A stretch of 24,492 nt of DNA from NCBI GenBank assembly GCA_964552035.1, contig CAZKFN010000028.1, positions 1 to 24,492 of the forward strand. Reading direction: 5' to 3'. Source of the stretch: CAZKFN01 sp964552035 (GTDB lineage Bacteria; Bacteroidota; Bacteroidia; Flavobacteriales_E; Vicingaceae). Made by a program: the position numbers and the translations under genes. Each line of letters opens with the position of its first letter. Position 1 is the first letter of the stretch. This document shows positions 13,706 to 22,585 of this stretch, piece after piece. Under the pieces are notes generated by a model. The model was not told where the DNA came from. It saw only the letters and a program-made list of their open reading frames with translations, and did not search any database.

Positions 13706-14542
13706 TTGAAAAAAATTGAATCCCTTATTTCTCTAGCAATAAAAGAAGATATTGGCAGTGGAGACCACAGCGGTAAAAGTTGTATCCCCGAAGATGCTAC
13801 AGGTAAAGCTAAACTCCTCGCAAAAGATGAAGGAATTATTGCTGGGCTTGAAGTAGCCCTAGAAGTTTTTAGACAAACTGACCCTAATCTTAAAGTGGAA
13901 TTTTATTATAAAGATGGAGATGCCATTCAACATGGCGATGTCGTTCTAACTTTATCAGGAAACTCGCAAGCCATCCTTAGAGCAGAACGTTTGGCTTTAA
14001 ATTTTATGCAACGAATGAGTGGTATTGCCACGCACACTCATAACTTGGTACAAAAAATAAAAGATTTAAATACCAAAATTTTAGATACTCGTAAGACCAC
14101 GCCCAATTCTAGGGTTTTTGAAAAAATGGCCGTTAAAATTGGTGGAGGATTGAACCATAGAATGGGGCTTTACGATATGATCATGATTAAGGATAATCAT
14201 ATTGATTATGCTGGAGGAATAGCACAAGCCATAAATAAAGCAAAAGACTATTTAAAAGAAAACAATTTAGATATTCCCATTGAGGTGGAGGCTAGAAACC
14301 TTCAAGAAGTTAGAGAAATCTTAGCTGCTCCAAAAGTTGAGCGGATTATGCTGGATAACTTTAATTATGAGAATTTAAAAACTGCTGTTGAATTAATTGG
14401 GAATCGCTCTGAAACTGAGGCTTCTGGGGGGATTACTTCTGAAACTATAAGAGACTATGCCTTATGTGGAGTTGATTTTATCAGTGTAGGTGCCTTGACG
14501 CATCAAGTTAAAAGTTTAGATTTGAGCCTTAAAGCCTTTTAA
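13706..14542 (+). CDS. nadC: Nicotinate-nucleotide pyrophosphorylase (carboxylating)
   Basis: 278 aa. Converts quinolinate and PRPP to nicotinate mononucleotide, CO2 and pyrophosphate in de novo NAD synthesis. Visible: KEDIGSGDHSGKSCIP, ERLALNFMQRMSGIATHTH, the DTRKTTPNSRVFEKMAVKIG segment that binds quinolinate and phosphate, GGGLNHRMGLYDMIMIKDNH, IEVEARN, ERIMLDNF and EASGGITSETI. The start appears to be TTG at 13706 because no ATG or GTG occurs upstream in frame at a sensible distance. It ends 1 bp before the YihY start. Confidence 0.96.
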   Translation: MKKIESLISLAIKEDIGSGDHSGKSCIPEDATGKAKLLAKDEGIIAGLEVALEVFRQTDPNLKVEFYYKDGDAIQHGDVVLTLSGNSQAILRAERLALNFMQRMSGIATHTHNLVQKIKDLNTKILDTRKTTPNSRVFEKMAVKIGGGLNHRMGLYDMIMIKDNHIDYAGGIAQAINKAKDYLKENNLDIPIEVEARNLQEVREILAAPKVERIMLDNFNYENLKTAVELIGNRSETEASGGITSETIRDYALCGVDFISVGALTHQVKSLDLSLKAF

Positions 14543-14543
14543 A

Positions 14544-15494
14544 ATGTCCTACAAGTGGTTAAAAAAAATACTCTCTATTCGATTTATTAGAGAAAGTATT
14601 CGACTTTCAAAAATCATTGTACTTCCCGGTTTTGATCAGCTATCTATTTATCACGTCTCTCGTTTTTTTATTCAGGGAATACAAAAGGGTTTAATTGCAA
14701 CAAAAGCCTCATCTATGGCTTTTAAGTTTTTCATGGCCCTTTTCCCAACGATGATATTTTTATTGACCCTTATCCCCTACTTCCCCATTAAAAGCTTTCA
14801 AAGTGAATTGCTAAAAATCTTAGAAGATATTTTGCCGGCTACTGGTTATGAATTCATTTCAGACTCTTTGATTCAAGTTGTAACCGAACCAGATGGAGGT
14901 TTGCTTTCCTTTGGTTTTATCTTTGCTTTATTTCTTGCAACCAATGGAATAGATGGCATGTTGGCAGCCTTTCAAGACAGTTATAACAGTAGTTTTAAAA
15001 GAGGATTTGTCAGGCAAAAAGGAGTGTCCGTTTTATTACTATTTATTTTAACACTTCTTATCGCTACTGCAATAGCTTCTATTATTATAACAAAATATTT
15101 AGTGAATAATATTTTTACTGCGGGAACCTTAGCTTCCTTTTTAATTGTCTTAGCCAAGTGGATTATTATTGCTGCATTAGGATTTTTCGGAATATCTTTT
15201 GCCTATTATTTAGGGGGTAATAGAAAAGCGAAATGGCGTTTCTTTTCTGCGGGTTCAACCTTAGCTACCTTTTTAGTTTTAGTTGTATCTATTGCTTTTG
15301 GGTATTATGTAGATAATTTTGCTAACTACAATAAAATTTATGGATCTATTGGAACCATCATTGTTTTAATGTTGTGGATTTACTTTATTTCTTTTGTGTT
15401 GCTTATTGGGTTTGAACTCAATGCTAGCATACAACAAGCAGGTTCTATTGAAAAAGTACAAAAGGAAATAGAAAAAAACATAGAGCTAGAATAA
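14544..15494 (+). CDS. YihY/BrkB-family inner-membrane protein
   Basis: 316 aa with about six membrane segments (residues about 57-80, 126-145, 163-187, 200-225, 232-253 and 268-290). Family landmarks are KGLIATKASSMAFKFFMALF (the conserved region before the first segment), LLSFGFIFALFLATNGIDGM, and IYGSIGTIIVLMLWIYFISF followed by LIGFELNA near the end. Members were once called ribonuclease BN, which was wrong; their actual role (transport or envelope) is unsettled. It starts 1 bp after the nadC stop, so it is translationally linked. It ends 2 bp from the convergent flippase gene. Confidence 0.92.
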   Translation: MSYKWLKKILSIRFIRESIRLSKIIVLPGFDQLSIYHVSRFFIQGIQKGLIATKASSMAFKFFMALFPTMIFLLTLIPYFPIKSFQSELLKILEDILPATGYEFISDSLIQVVTEPDGGLLSFGFIFALFLATNGIDGMLAAFQDSYNSSFKRGFVRQKGVSVLLLFILTLLIATAIASIIITKYLVNNIFTAGTLASFLIVLAKWIIIAALGFFGISFAYYLGGNRKAKWRFFSAGSTLATFLVLVVSIAFGYYVDNFANYNKIYGSIGTIIVLMLWIYFISFVLLIGFELNASIQQAGSIEKVQKEIEKNIELE

Positions 15495-15496
15495 GC

Positions 15497-16957
15497 TTAA
15501 TTAGTTTTTTTAAACACCAGAGCCAAATACTTATTTATAAAACCATTGATGTCCTCTGAGATTTTAAGATAATAAATAGAAAATCCAAGGAAAATAACTT
15601 CTATCACTGTTCTATAAATGGAATCCACATATATATTGGGTAGAGTGGGTAAAAGTTCATTGAGTCCAAAACCTAAGAGTAAAATAATAGAAGTTTTAAT
15701 TGTATTTAGGGTAAAAGGTTGCATTTGTAATTTTCTATAGACAAAGAAAAAGCGAATTAAATTATAGATTAAGATAGAAAGTGCGGTTGCAAAAGCGGCA
15801 CCTTCAATACCCCAATAAGGAATAAATATATAATTGGTAAAAATGGTAAGTACACCTAGAATAATTCCTGTTGTGGTATCGTAACGGTAATATTTAGAGA
15901 TGCCAATAATCTGTCCATTAGCTCCAAAAACAAAGTTAATTAGCTTAGCTATACCCAAAATTAAAAAGGTTGTTTTACCTACAGAATAAACATCTCCTTG
16001 AATGACATAAAAATTATCCAAGTTAGCCCAAACTAAAATGAATAATACACCTGAAGTTGCAAATTGAGTAATGGATGTTTTTTTATAGACAATATCGATT
16101 TCATCTAATTTCTTATGTTTCCACCGGTCAGAAATAATGGGTAAGGAAATCTTATTAATCGAGGCAGCTGGAATAAGAATAATAGCCACCAAGTACACGG
16201 CATTAGCATAAATTGCAGTTTGAGCTAAGCCTAAGAAACCTGCAATCATAATGGCATCTATTCGATTTACTAAAACCGTTGAAGCATCAGACATTATGGA
16301 ATAACCACTAAAGTTAAGGTATATCTTTCTAAGTTTTGGTCTAAAAATACTTTTGGAAATCTTTAAGTGCAATTCTCCTTTGCTGATTAAGTATAGAATA
16401 AATAAGAGTACACTAATGGAATAAGAAAAAACAAAAAAGACAATAAACAAATGAAAGTCAATCACCCCAAAATAATATAATATCAAGAGGAAAGTTGTTG
16501 TTAGGCGATTAAATACATCTCTAAGGAAAATAGAAAAGATGGTCTTAGATCGAGCTTGTAGATAGCTTTCAAAAACATTATTATAGAGTAAGAAAAAAAG
16601 CAATGGAAAGCTGTAGAAAAAATATTCTATAAATAAAGGGCTTTTTTCTTGATAAAATCCAACAATTGAGCTTTTAAATAGCAAGGCTAATAGACTCACA
16701 ATTAAAAACCCAATAAAAGGAAATAAAAGTCCTATNNNNNNNNNNAAAAAAGGATAAAACTTTACTAAACTTCTAAATGTACCTAAATGTGCAAATTGAG
16801 TTGCAAAAACGGCAACATTTAATAATATTTCTCTAAGTCCATATTGATCAGGTGTAAACCATTGGGTCATTAACAAGGTTACATTCACAAAACCTATGGC
16901 TACGCCGGCATAGCTTAAAACAGCTGAGATAGAAGCTTCCCTAGATATTATACCCAC
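15497..16957 (-). CDS. Polysaccharide/lipid-linked oligosaccharide flippase (MOP superfamily)
   Basis: About 486 aa. Multi-pass protein with 12-14 membrane segments, of the Wzx/RfbX-like branch that flips lipid-linked sugars across the inner membrane. The start is chosen as GTG 16957 (GIISREASISAVLSYAGVAI follows), the usual N-terminus of this family. The open frame reaches a TTG at 16993, but that codon overlaps a -7 box (TACCTTTG, 16998-16991). Conserved-looking segments include FTPDQYGLREILLNVAVFAT near the start and YWGIEGAAFATALSILIYNL near residue 400. A 10-N gap (16736-16745) interrupts it at about residue 72; the frame is kept only if the gap length is right. No glycosyltransferases are nearby, so it is an isolated flippase. 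Confidence 0.82.
   Translation of the reverse strand: MGIISREASISAVLSYAGVAIGFVNVTLLMTQWFTPDQYGLREILLNVAVFATQFAHLGTFRSLVKFYPFXXXXIGLLFPFIGFLIVSLLALLFKSSIVGFYQEKSPLFIEYFFYSFPLLFFLLYNNVFESYLQARSKTIFSIFLRDVFNRLTTTFLLILYYFGVIDFHLFIVFFVFSYSISVLLFILYLISKGELHLKISKSIFRPKLRKIYLNFSGYSIMSDASTVLVNRIDAIMIAGFLGLAQTAIYANAVYLVAIILIPAASINKISLPIISDRWKHKKLDEIDIVYKKTSITQFATSGVLFILVWANLDNFYVIQGDVYSVGKTTFLILGIAKLINFVFGANGQIIGISKYYRYDTTTGIILGVLTIFTNYIFIPYWGIEGAAFATALSILIYNLIRFFFVYRKLQMQPFTLNTIKTSIILLLGFGLNELLPTLPNIYVDSIYRTVIEVIFLGFSIYYLKISEDINGFINKYLALVFKKTN
16736..16745. other. Assembly gap of 10 N
   Basis: Ten unknown bases lie in the flippase gene between the codons for VKFYPF and IGLLFPF. Both flanks read in the same frame, which suits a gap of 10 nt or a multiple-of-three difference, but the true length is unknown. 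Confidence 0.99.
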
Positions 16958-16990
16958 AATAGTTTTCTTCTGGATTATGTGCCAAACATA

Positions 16991-16998
16991 CAAAGGTA
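16991..16998 (-). promoter_or_regulatory. -7 box of the flippase
   Basis: On the minus strand TACCTTTG is an exact TAnnTTTG match. It ends 33 nt before GTG 16957, consistent with that start and not with the TTG at 16993. Confidence 0.5.
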
Positions 16999-17060
16999 AT
17001 TTTTAATGAAATAAGCATTAAGGGTCTTATAAAAGTGAACTGAATAAAATGTGGAATATG

Positions 17061-17612
17061 CTATTTAATTAATACTCCATTTGCTATAAAGGAAGTTTTT
17101 ACTTTTGGTTCTGTAATGGCTGCAATTTCTTCTTCAGATTTACCTTCATCCTCAGCATAGTGACGCAGCTCTTCAACTGAAATAGTATCTTTAAAGGCAA
17201 TTCCTTCAAAAACTACATTTCTTCCTGCAATATCTTTAGGCACAAAAAATCCATAATCCTTAAATCGAATTCTCAAACTTTTCCCTTCTGAAGTTTCTAC
17301 TTTCATCCAACAACCTTTCTTTTGACAAATTTCTGTAGCTACTGCTTCAATCTTGACTCTTAGTGTATCTTCTCCTTCTATTTTTGTAGCAAAGTCATCC
17401 ATAGAAATTGATCCCTCAGATTCTATAATTTTTCCGAAATGTAACGAATCTTCTTCTAAGGCCCAATTTTCAATAGTTGACACATCCTTTATATCTTCAG
17501 CTAGGCGATCCTCTTCTTTTACCTCGGTTTCATTATCTTGGTAACTGTTTTGCTGGCACCCGAAAGACAATAATAAAATGCTTGCGAAAAATCCTAAAAA
17601 TACTTTTTTCAT
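17061..17612 (-). CDS. DUF4920 lipoprotein
   Basis: 183 aa from ATG 17612. The N-terminus KKVFLGFFASILLLSFGCQQ is a lipoprotein signal peptide with the lipid-attachment Cys after LSFG. The frame is open up to 17636, but a promoter lies over that stretch. The mature part has an acidic linker (about 20-55), then a DUF4920 domain: HFGKIIESEGSISMDDFA, EAVATEICQKKGCWMKVE (conserved CxxxGCWM, possibly metal- or redox-active), RIRFKDYGFFVPKDIAGR and VVFEGIAFKDTISVEELRHY. The family has no firm function; the Cys pattern suggests metal handling, which is only a guess. It is downstream of the OmpA-family gene but has its own promoter. Confidence 0.85.
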   Translation of the reverse strand: MKKVFLGFFASILLLSFGCQQNSYQDNETEVKEEDRLAEDIKDVSTIENWALEEDSLHFGKIIESEGSISMDDFATKIEGEDTLRVKIEAVATEICQKKGCWMKVETSEGKSLRIRFKDYGFFVPKDIAGRNVVFEGIAFKDTISVEELRHYAEDEGKSEEEIAAITEPKVKTSFIANGVLIK

Positions 17613-17633
17613 TTTAACTTCTTTTATGATTTG

Positions 17634-17664
17634 CAAAAGTAATTTAATTATTTCTATTTTGAAA
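17634..17664 (-). promoter_or_regulatory. Promoter of the DUF4920 gene, overlapping the upstream stop codon
   Basis: On the minus strand TTTC (17664-17661, one base off TTTG), a 19-nt spacer and TACTTTTG (17641-17634) match the Bacteroidetes promoter. The predicted transcript start falls about 15 nt before ATG 17612, which decides that start over the longer frame. The promoter overlaps the stop codon of the OmpA-family gene (17654-17656). Confidence 0.65.
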
Positions 17665-19657
17665 GGATTATAAATTCAGTTCTACGATTTTCTGCCCTTC
17701 CTTTTTCTGTGGCATTATCAGCAATGGGCTCAGTATCTCCAAAGCCTTTGTATTTAAGCCTATTTAATTCAATTCCATGTTGATTCAAATAATCACTCAC
17801 TTCTTTAGCTCTTAAAACGGATAACTCTAGATTACTTTTAGAGTTTCCAACATTATCCGTATGCCCGTGAATAGCCAATTGTATTCCTTTATTTTCTTTT
17901 AGAAAAACGATAAATTCATCTAAAATATTTTTAACCTGTGGAGTTAAAGTATGGGAGTTAGTTGCAAAATTTATATCGTTAATCTTATAAGATTCTCCTA
18001 TTTCAATAGGATTGAATTCAATTTTGGGAGTTCGTATTGGCTTACCCACAACTTCTTTGTCTGCACTGATGTATTGAGAGGAAAAAGCATAACCTTCTTT
18101 TTTGGCCATCATCATCACATCGTCTGTTTTCCTAGCTGAAATTACTGCCGTGTATTCTGAATTTTCTTCGTTAACTACTCCCTCTACCACTGACTTATTT
18201 GTCATATTTTTCAATTCTATAGTCATGCCTTTAGCAGCATCTGGGTCTTTTGAAGCGACTTTCCCTCTCACAAAAACCACTTCTTCCGGCCTTGCCTCCT
18301 CGGGTATTTCAAAGGAATAAATGTTCAACTCTTTTTTTCCTAAATTGGAAGAAAAGAATCCGTACCTTCCGTCAATGCTAACAATAAAACCATGTTCATC
18401 TTTTTCTGTATTTATGGGAACACCAATATTTTTTGGCTCACCAAAGGTTCCGTCTTTTTGCATTCTGGCATAAAAAATATCTTGTCCTCCTACGCCTGGA
18501 TGTCCATCAGAAGAAAAGTACAACGTTTGTCCATCGGGATGAATAAAAGGAGATTTTTCATTCCCTGAGCTATTGACTTTCGGGCCTAAATTAATTGCCG
18601 GCCCCCAGAATCCATCTTCTCGTCTTTCCGTCTTATATAAATCCATTCCTCCATAATTGTCCTCTTCTCTTGCCGAGGCGAAATAAAGGGTTTTATTATC
18701 AGGAGAAATCGAAGGTTGCCCCTCCCAAGTTAATCTACCATTGATGTGAGATCCTATGCTTTTTAAATCAGACCAATGTCCATTGGTAAAGTCGGAATAA
18801 TAAATATCCCCATTAGAAAATAACCTTCCATCTCGAGTAGTTTCTTGATTTACTATGGTAATAAAAAGCAGCCTATTATCAATTGAAATTGAGGAACCCC
18901 CTTGATATGCCCCTTTATTAAAGGGAGTAGGCATAGGAATTCCAGAAGAAAAGCTACCATCCAATTGCTTTCTGCTTTGAAAAAACAACTCCTCCTCTAC
19001 TTCTCCCAAGATGGATTTACTATCCTGTTTTACTTTTCTTGTATAAAAAAGATATTGGTTATCTGGAGACAACATAGGAAGGTATTCATCAGAATTGGTT
19101 GATACCCCTTTTACGATTTGAGGATTAAAAGGAACAGGGTTAGTAAAAATCACTTTATAACTTTGAATTTTCTCTTCTAAAGCCTTTGCTTCTTCAATGC
19201 TATTTCCCTTGATTGCTTCAGCTCCTCCAAGATAAGCTGAAAGGTATTTTTCGGCTTGGTCAAAATTCCTATTTTGATAATGGTGTTGTGCCAACCACCA
19301 TGCTGCTTCATAATTTCTATAGGCCGCACAAGCTTCATGTGTTTTCTCATAATACGAAACTGTTCGGCTGAACGACTGGGGATTAGCCAAGTCACTTTTG
19401 CTGTTGATGTAGGCTAATATGGACAATGCAGCCACATAATTTTTATCAATTTTTGTAGCTTCTACCAAATAAGCATAAGCTTGTTTGCCTTGAAATCCAT
19501 ATCGCTCAGCTTTTTTAAATACTTTTTCTGCTTTCTTGGAAGGTTTTTTACAACCGTAATCCTGTGCAGAAAGACTAGAAAAGCTTATCAATAAAACAAC
19601 TAAAAATATAAGGCTACCTTTTAAATTTGCCTTATGCTTCAATCCTATCCACTTCAT
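17654..19657 (-). CDS. OmpA-family protein with TPR, PD40 propeller and carboxypeptidase-like domains (PorE-like)
   Basis: 667 aa, exported. Signal peptide with a long N-region (hydrophobic GSLIFLVVLLISFSSLSAQ, residues 14-32). TPR-like helices (about 35-150; KKAEKVFKKAERYGFQGKQA, YEAAWWLAQHHYQNRNFDQA) are followed by a WD40/PD40-like beta-propeller (about 160-430, with repeated DNQYLFYTRK, PDNKTLYFASAREE and PDGQTLYFSSDGHPG), a carboxypeptidase-regulatory-like domain (about 450-535), and a C-terminal peptidoglycan-binding OmpA domain (about 550-667; NDINFATNSHTLTP, IHGHTDNVG, NLELSVLRAKEVSDYL, GRAENRRTEFI). This order is that of PorE of the type IX secretion system, and of several paralogues with the same layout, so PorE itself is possible but not proven. 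It sits 38 bp after the AsmA stop. Confidence 0.88.
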   Translation of the reverse strand: MKWIGLKHKANLKGSLIFLVVLLISFSSLSAQDYGCKKPSKKAEKVFKKAERYGFQGKQAYAYLVEATKIDKNYVAALSILAYINSKSDLANPQSFSRTVSYYEKTHEACAAYRNYEAAWWLAQHHYQNRNFDQAEKYLSAYLGGAEAIKGNSIEEAKALEEKIQSYKVIFTNPVPFNPQIVKGVSTNSDEYLPMLSPDNQYLFYTRKVKQDSKSILGEVEEELFFQSRKQLDGSFSSGIPMPTPFNKGAYQGGSSISIDNRLLFITIVNQETTRDGRLFSNGDIYYSDFTNGHWSDLKSIGSHINGRLTWEGQPSISPDNKTLYFASAREEDNYGGMDLYKTERREDGFWGPAINLGPKVNSSGNEKSPFIHPDGQTLYFSSDGHPGVGGQDIFYARMQKDGTFGEPKNIGVPINTEKDEHGFIVSIDGRYGFFSSNLGKKELNIYSFEIPEEARPEEVVFVRGKVASKDPDAAKGMTIELKNMTNKSVVEGVVNEENSEYTAVISARKTDDVMMMAKKEGYAFSSQYISADKEVVGKPIRTPKIEFNPIEIGESYKINDINFATNSHTLTPQVKNILDEFIVFLKENKGIQLAIHGHTDNVGNSKSNLELSVLRAKEVSDYLNQHGIELNRLKYKGFGDTEPIADNATEKGRAENRRTEFIILSK

Positions 19658-19695
19658 TATTCAATAAATATCTTCTGCGCCGTTTTAAGTTTTTA

Positions 19696-22437
19696 TTAAT
19701 CAAAAAGTCCCTTTATTTTTTCTTTGGCTTTTTTCTCTGCTGCCTTTTTTTCCTCTTCTGCTTTTTCTTTAGCTTTTTGTTTTTGTCTTTCTAACTCCTC
19801 TTCTGCCTCTTTCTTTTTTCTATCAATTTCTTCTTGGGCCTTTTGCTTCTTCTTTTCTAATTCCTCCTTAGCTTTTGCTTCTGCTTCTTTCTTTTTAGCT
19901 TCTAGCTCTTTCTTTTTGGCTTCCATTTCCTGTCGAGCTCGCTCTTCTGCTTCCTTCTTCTTTTGATCAAAAGCTTCTTTAGCTTTATCTTTAATGGCAT
20001 CTGTTGCCTTACTGGCAGATTCTTTTAAATCGGTTTTTATGGAGGGATTCGTAGCAGGTCCTACCAATTGTACATCTACATTAATCATCTCAGCCAATTC
20101 TAAATTAATTCCTTTTTCTGCTGCTTTTGCCAATAATCCATCCGCTGCTTGATTGGCTGTACTTCCCAATTCTTTTCTTGGAATTTGGAAACTGAACGTA
20201 TAATCAATAGTTTGGTCTAAGGAGTTGGTTCCTGCAATGGTAATCTTGGTATTTCCAACCTTGTAAGTAAAAGGATAAACGTGTATTTTCCCTTCACTTA
20301 TGGTAAAGTCTATGTCCAGATCATTTAACTCCATTGGATTTAAAGCATCATAACGAATTGCTTTAGCTATTTTTTCAAAAGGCTTATAATCTTTTACAGT
20401 AACACCTCTTGTTTTCATTTGCCCCTCTCCAAATATTGTTTCGTAAACTGGATCCATATTTTTATCTAAGGTTCCTTTAACTTTTAGTTTTGCTCCATAT
20501 TCTCCAGAAGTATGTTTGGCTAACGGGACTAACTTATCGACGGTATTAAAGGTTTCAACGGTTTGTTTTACATCAAAATCAGAAACATCCATAGTCAAAT
20601 CATAAGTGGGATTGGAAGGATTAGTAGTTTCATAAAACCCATTAAGTGTCATATTTCCTTTCAACAGTTCCATTCCCGTATTGATCATTTCTAGCTTTTG
20701 TTCTTTTAAGGTGATTTTACCGCCCATATTTTCCATGATAATATCATCGAAGATAACCTTTTTCATTGCTGCAGTCATGGTAAAATCTATGTATTTAGGT
20801 AAAATTAAAGCCTCCATAGGTTCTTCTGATGTTTCTTCTTCTTGTTCAGAAGATTCATCCTCTGCATCTAAACCAGCCAATTCATTAATGTTCATTAAAG
20901 TAGAATGAATTGCCAATTCTCCTTTTAAGATTTCCTTATCTTTTAAGGCATAAGCAATAAAATTTTCTAATCGCCCATCTAATTGAAGATCACTTTCACC
21001 CAATTGCAATTGCATATCATCTAAAGCTACAAATTGAGGGCTAAAACTCAGCTTTGCTTGTTTCATATCTATTGGATAATCCAGGGAATCACTGCTGTAA
21101 TGGAAATTTTCTGCCAACAAACTACCTTCTGCTTTAAACTCCTCATATTGTTCATTTTCTATGGTAGAAAGTTTACCTGCCAGGGCTATATCTGCAGTAA
21201 ATACTCCTCTCATCTTCTCATCTGGATCAAGAGGTATAATGTCTTTAATGTTACTTAAATCTACTTTTCCTTTCATTCCTGCTTTGATGTATGGGTCGCT
21301 CATGGGTGTAGCCAAGTAGAAGGTCATATCAAATGGATTTCCAGCCATTTCCAAATGGAACTTTGGCACATCTACAATAGTTTCATCCAAATCTCCAGAT
21401 TTATTTTCCACGCTTGCTGCAATTTGAATATTATCCACAGATTTGGGTAAGTCAGGATATTGAAATCTTGCATTATTAATTTGTAAATCAATTCCAAAGG
21501 CTGGATAAACCTCATCTAAAAATGTTCCTTTTGCATATCCTTGAAGTGCTAGTGTACCAGAAGTGTTAACTCCTTCTAAATCTTGAGTAAATTCAGCAGG
21601 TACCAAACTTAATATTGTTTTAAAATCAGATTCTAACGCAGAAAAAGTTAGATCCATATCTATGGCTTCATCGGGCATTTCTAACCAACCATCTAGTGCT
21701 AAGGGCAATTGATTCACCATAATTCTATTGTCTTTAAAAGTGAACTTAAAGTGGTTTAAATCCATTTCAACAATAGCCTCGAGTGCTACCACTACTCTAT
21801 TCATTAATCTCATTCCGTCAAAGGTGAGGTCAAAACTTTCAATTGAACCCTTGGTATCAATGTTGGTTACATCGGCCGTCATGTCACCCGAAAGTCCTAT
21901 GTTCAAACCTTGAATATCCATAAGCATGGGCATAGTGGCATCATCAAAAATAAATCTACCGTTGCTAATGCTTAAGCTTTTTAATTCCAACTTAAATGAA
22001 CTTTCTTCTTCTACATTACTTACCTCTTCCGCTTCATCCGATTCTTTTGCTATATCATAATTAGCCTTGCCATCCTCTAAAACTTTCATTTCTATATAGG
22101 GAGTTTCTATGGCAATCTTTTTAATGTTGATGCTTTCTCCTTTAATCACAGACATGATGTCCACTATTAAAGAAAGCTTTTCTACATGTGCCAACTTAAC
22201 TCCTTCAAACTCATCAATTCCTTCTACATCTACATCTTCAATAGTGAAATGAAAATCTGGAAAGCTTTTAATCAAACTTAAACTAAAATCTCCAAAGTCA
22301 ATTTTGGCATTTACAGCCTCATTGGCTTCTTTTTTAACCAGCTTTACAATATCATCCTTAAATACAATAGGTAAGATAAAAAGTGCTGCAATAAAAAGCA
22401 CCACTATAATTCCCAAAATTTTTAAAACCTTTTTCAT
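19696..22437 (-). CDS. AsmA-family protein with a charged coiled-coil tail
   Basis: 913 aa. One N-terminal membrane helix (KILGIIVVLFIAALFILPIV, residues 6-25), then a long periplasmic beta-rich body. The start of the body (IDFGDFSLSLIKSFPDFHFT) and a C-terminal AsmA-like region (about 660-800; KGTLDKNMDPVYETIFGEGQ, KAIRYDALNPMELNDLDIDF, then PRKELGSTANQAADGLLAKA) match AsmA/YhdP-type proteins, which form lipid-transfer grooves between the membranes. About residues 510-525 are an acidic low-complexity stretch. The last 100 residues (about 810-910) are an unbroken K/E/A/Q coiled coil. The tail is the unusual part. It lies upstream of the OmpA-family gene and in the same direction. Confidence 0.9.
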   Translation of the reverse strand: MKKVLKILGIIVVLFIAALFILPIVFKDDIVKLVKKEANEAVNAKIDFGDFSLSLIKSFPDFHFTIEDVDVEGIDEFEGVKLAHVEKLSLIVDIMSVIKGESINIKKIAIETPYIEMKVLEDGKANYDIAKESDEAEEVSNVEEESSFKLELKSLSISNGRFIFDDATMPMLMDIQGLNIGLSGDMTADVTNIDTKGSIESFDLTFDGMRLMNRVVVALEAIVEMDLNHFKFTFKDNRIMVNQLPLALDGWLEMPDEAIDMDLTFSALESDFKTILSLVPAEFTQDLEGVNTSGTLALQGYAKGTFLDEVYPAFGIDLQINNARFQYPDLPKSVDNIQIAASVENKSGDLDETIVDVPKFHLEMAGNPFDMTFYLATPMSDPYIKAGMKGKVDLSNIKDIIPLDPDEKMRGVFTADIALAGKLSTIENEQYEEFKAEGSLLAENFHYSSDSLDYPIDMKQAKLSFSPQFVALDDMQLQLGESDLQLDGRLENFIAYALKDKEILKGELAIHSTLMNINELAGLDAEDESSEQEEETSEEPMEALILPKYIDFTMTAAMKKVIFDDIIMENMGGKITLKEQKLEMINTGMELLKGNMTLNGFYETTNPSNPTYDLTMDVSDFDVKQTVETFNTVDKLVPLAKHTSGEYGAKLKVKGTLDKNMDPVYETIFGEGQMKTRGVTVKDYKPFEKIAKAIRYDALNPMELNDLDIDFTISEGKIHVYPFTYKVGNTKITIAGTNSLDQTIDYTFSFQIPRKELGSTANQAADGLLAKAAEKGINLELAEMINVDVQLVGPATNPSIKTDLKESASKATDAIKDKAKEAFDQKKKEAEERARQEMEAKKKELEAKKKEAEAKAKEELEKKKQKAQEEIDRKKKEAEEELERQKQKAKEKAEEEKKAAEKKAKEKIKGLFD

Positions 22438-22585
22438 TTTAATTATTTTTTATATTATTTCTCCAGCTGATTTACTAGGGAAACACCTCTCAAGTAATAA
22501 AGCAAAAATCGCATAAATATTGTGTTTGCTTTCACTTATTCACCTTTTATTCCATTTTTTAGGAAAACTTTAAAAAAATTAAAAA
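22438..22585. other. Spacer upstream of the AsmA gene
   Basis: 148 bp between the symporter stop and the AsmA start, AT-rich. It should hold the AsmA promoter, but I see only an imperfect -7-like word (GATTTTTG on the minus strand) and no clear -33 box, hairpin or small gene. Confidence 0.4.

Noticed and set aside
15477..15520. Bidirectional terminator between the YihY and flippase genes
   Set aside because: Only 2 bp separate the stops and no stem-loop with a T-run is visible.
19724..19966. Plus-strand open frame rich in Ser/Phe/Ala
   Set aside because: It is the antisense of the AsmA coiled-coil tail; Lys/Glu codons give Phe/Ser-rich antisense frames.
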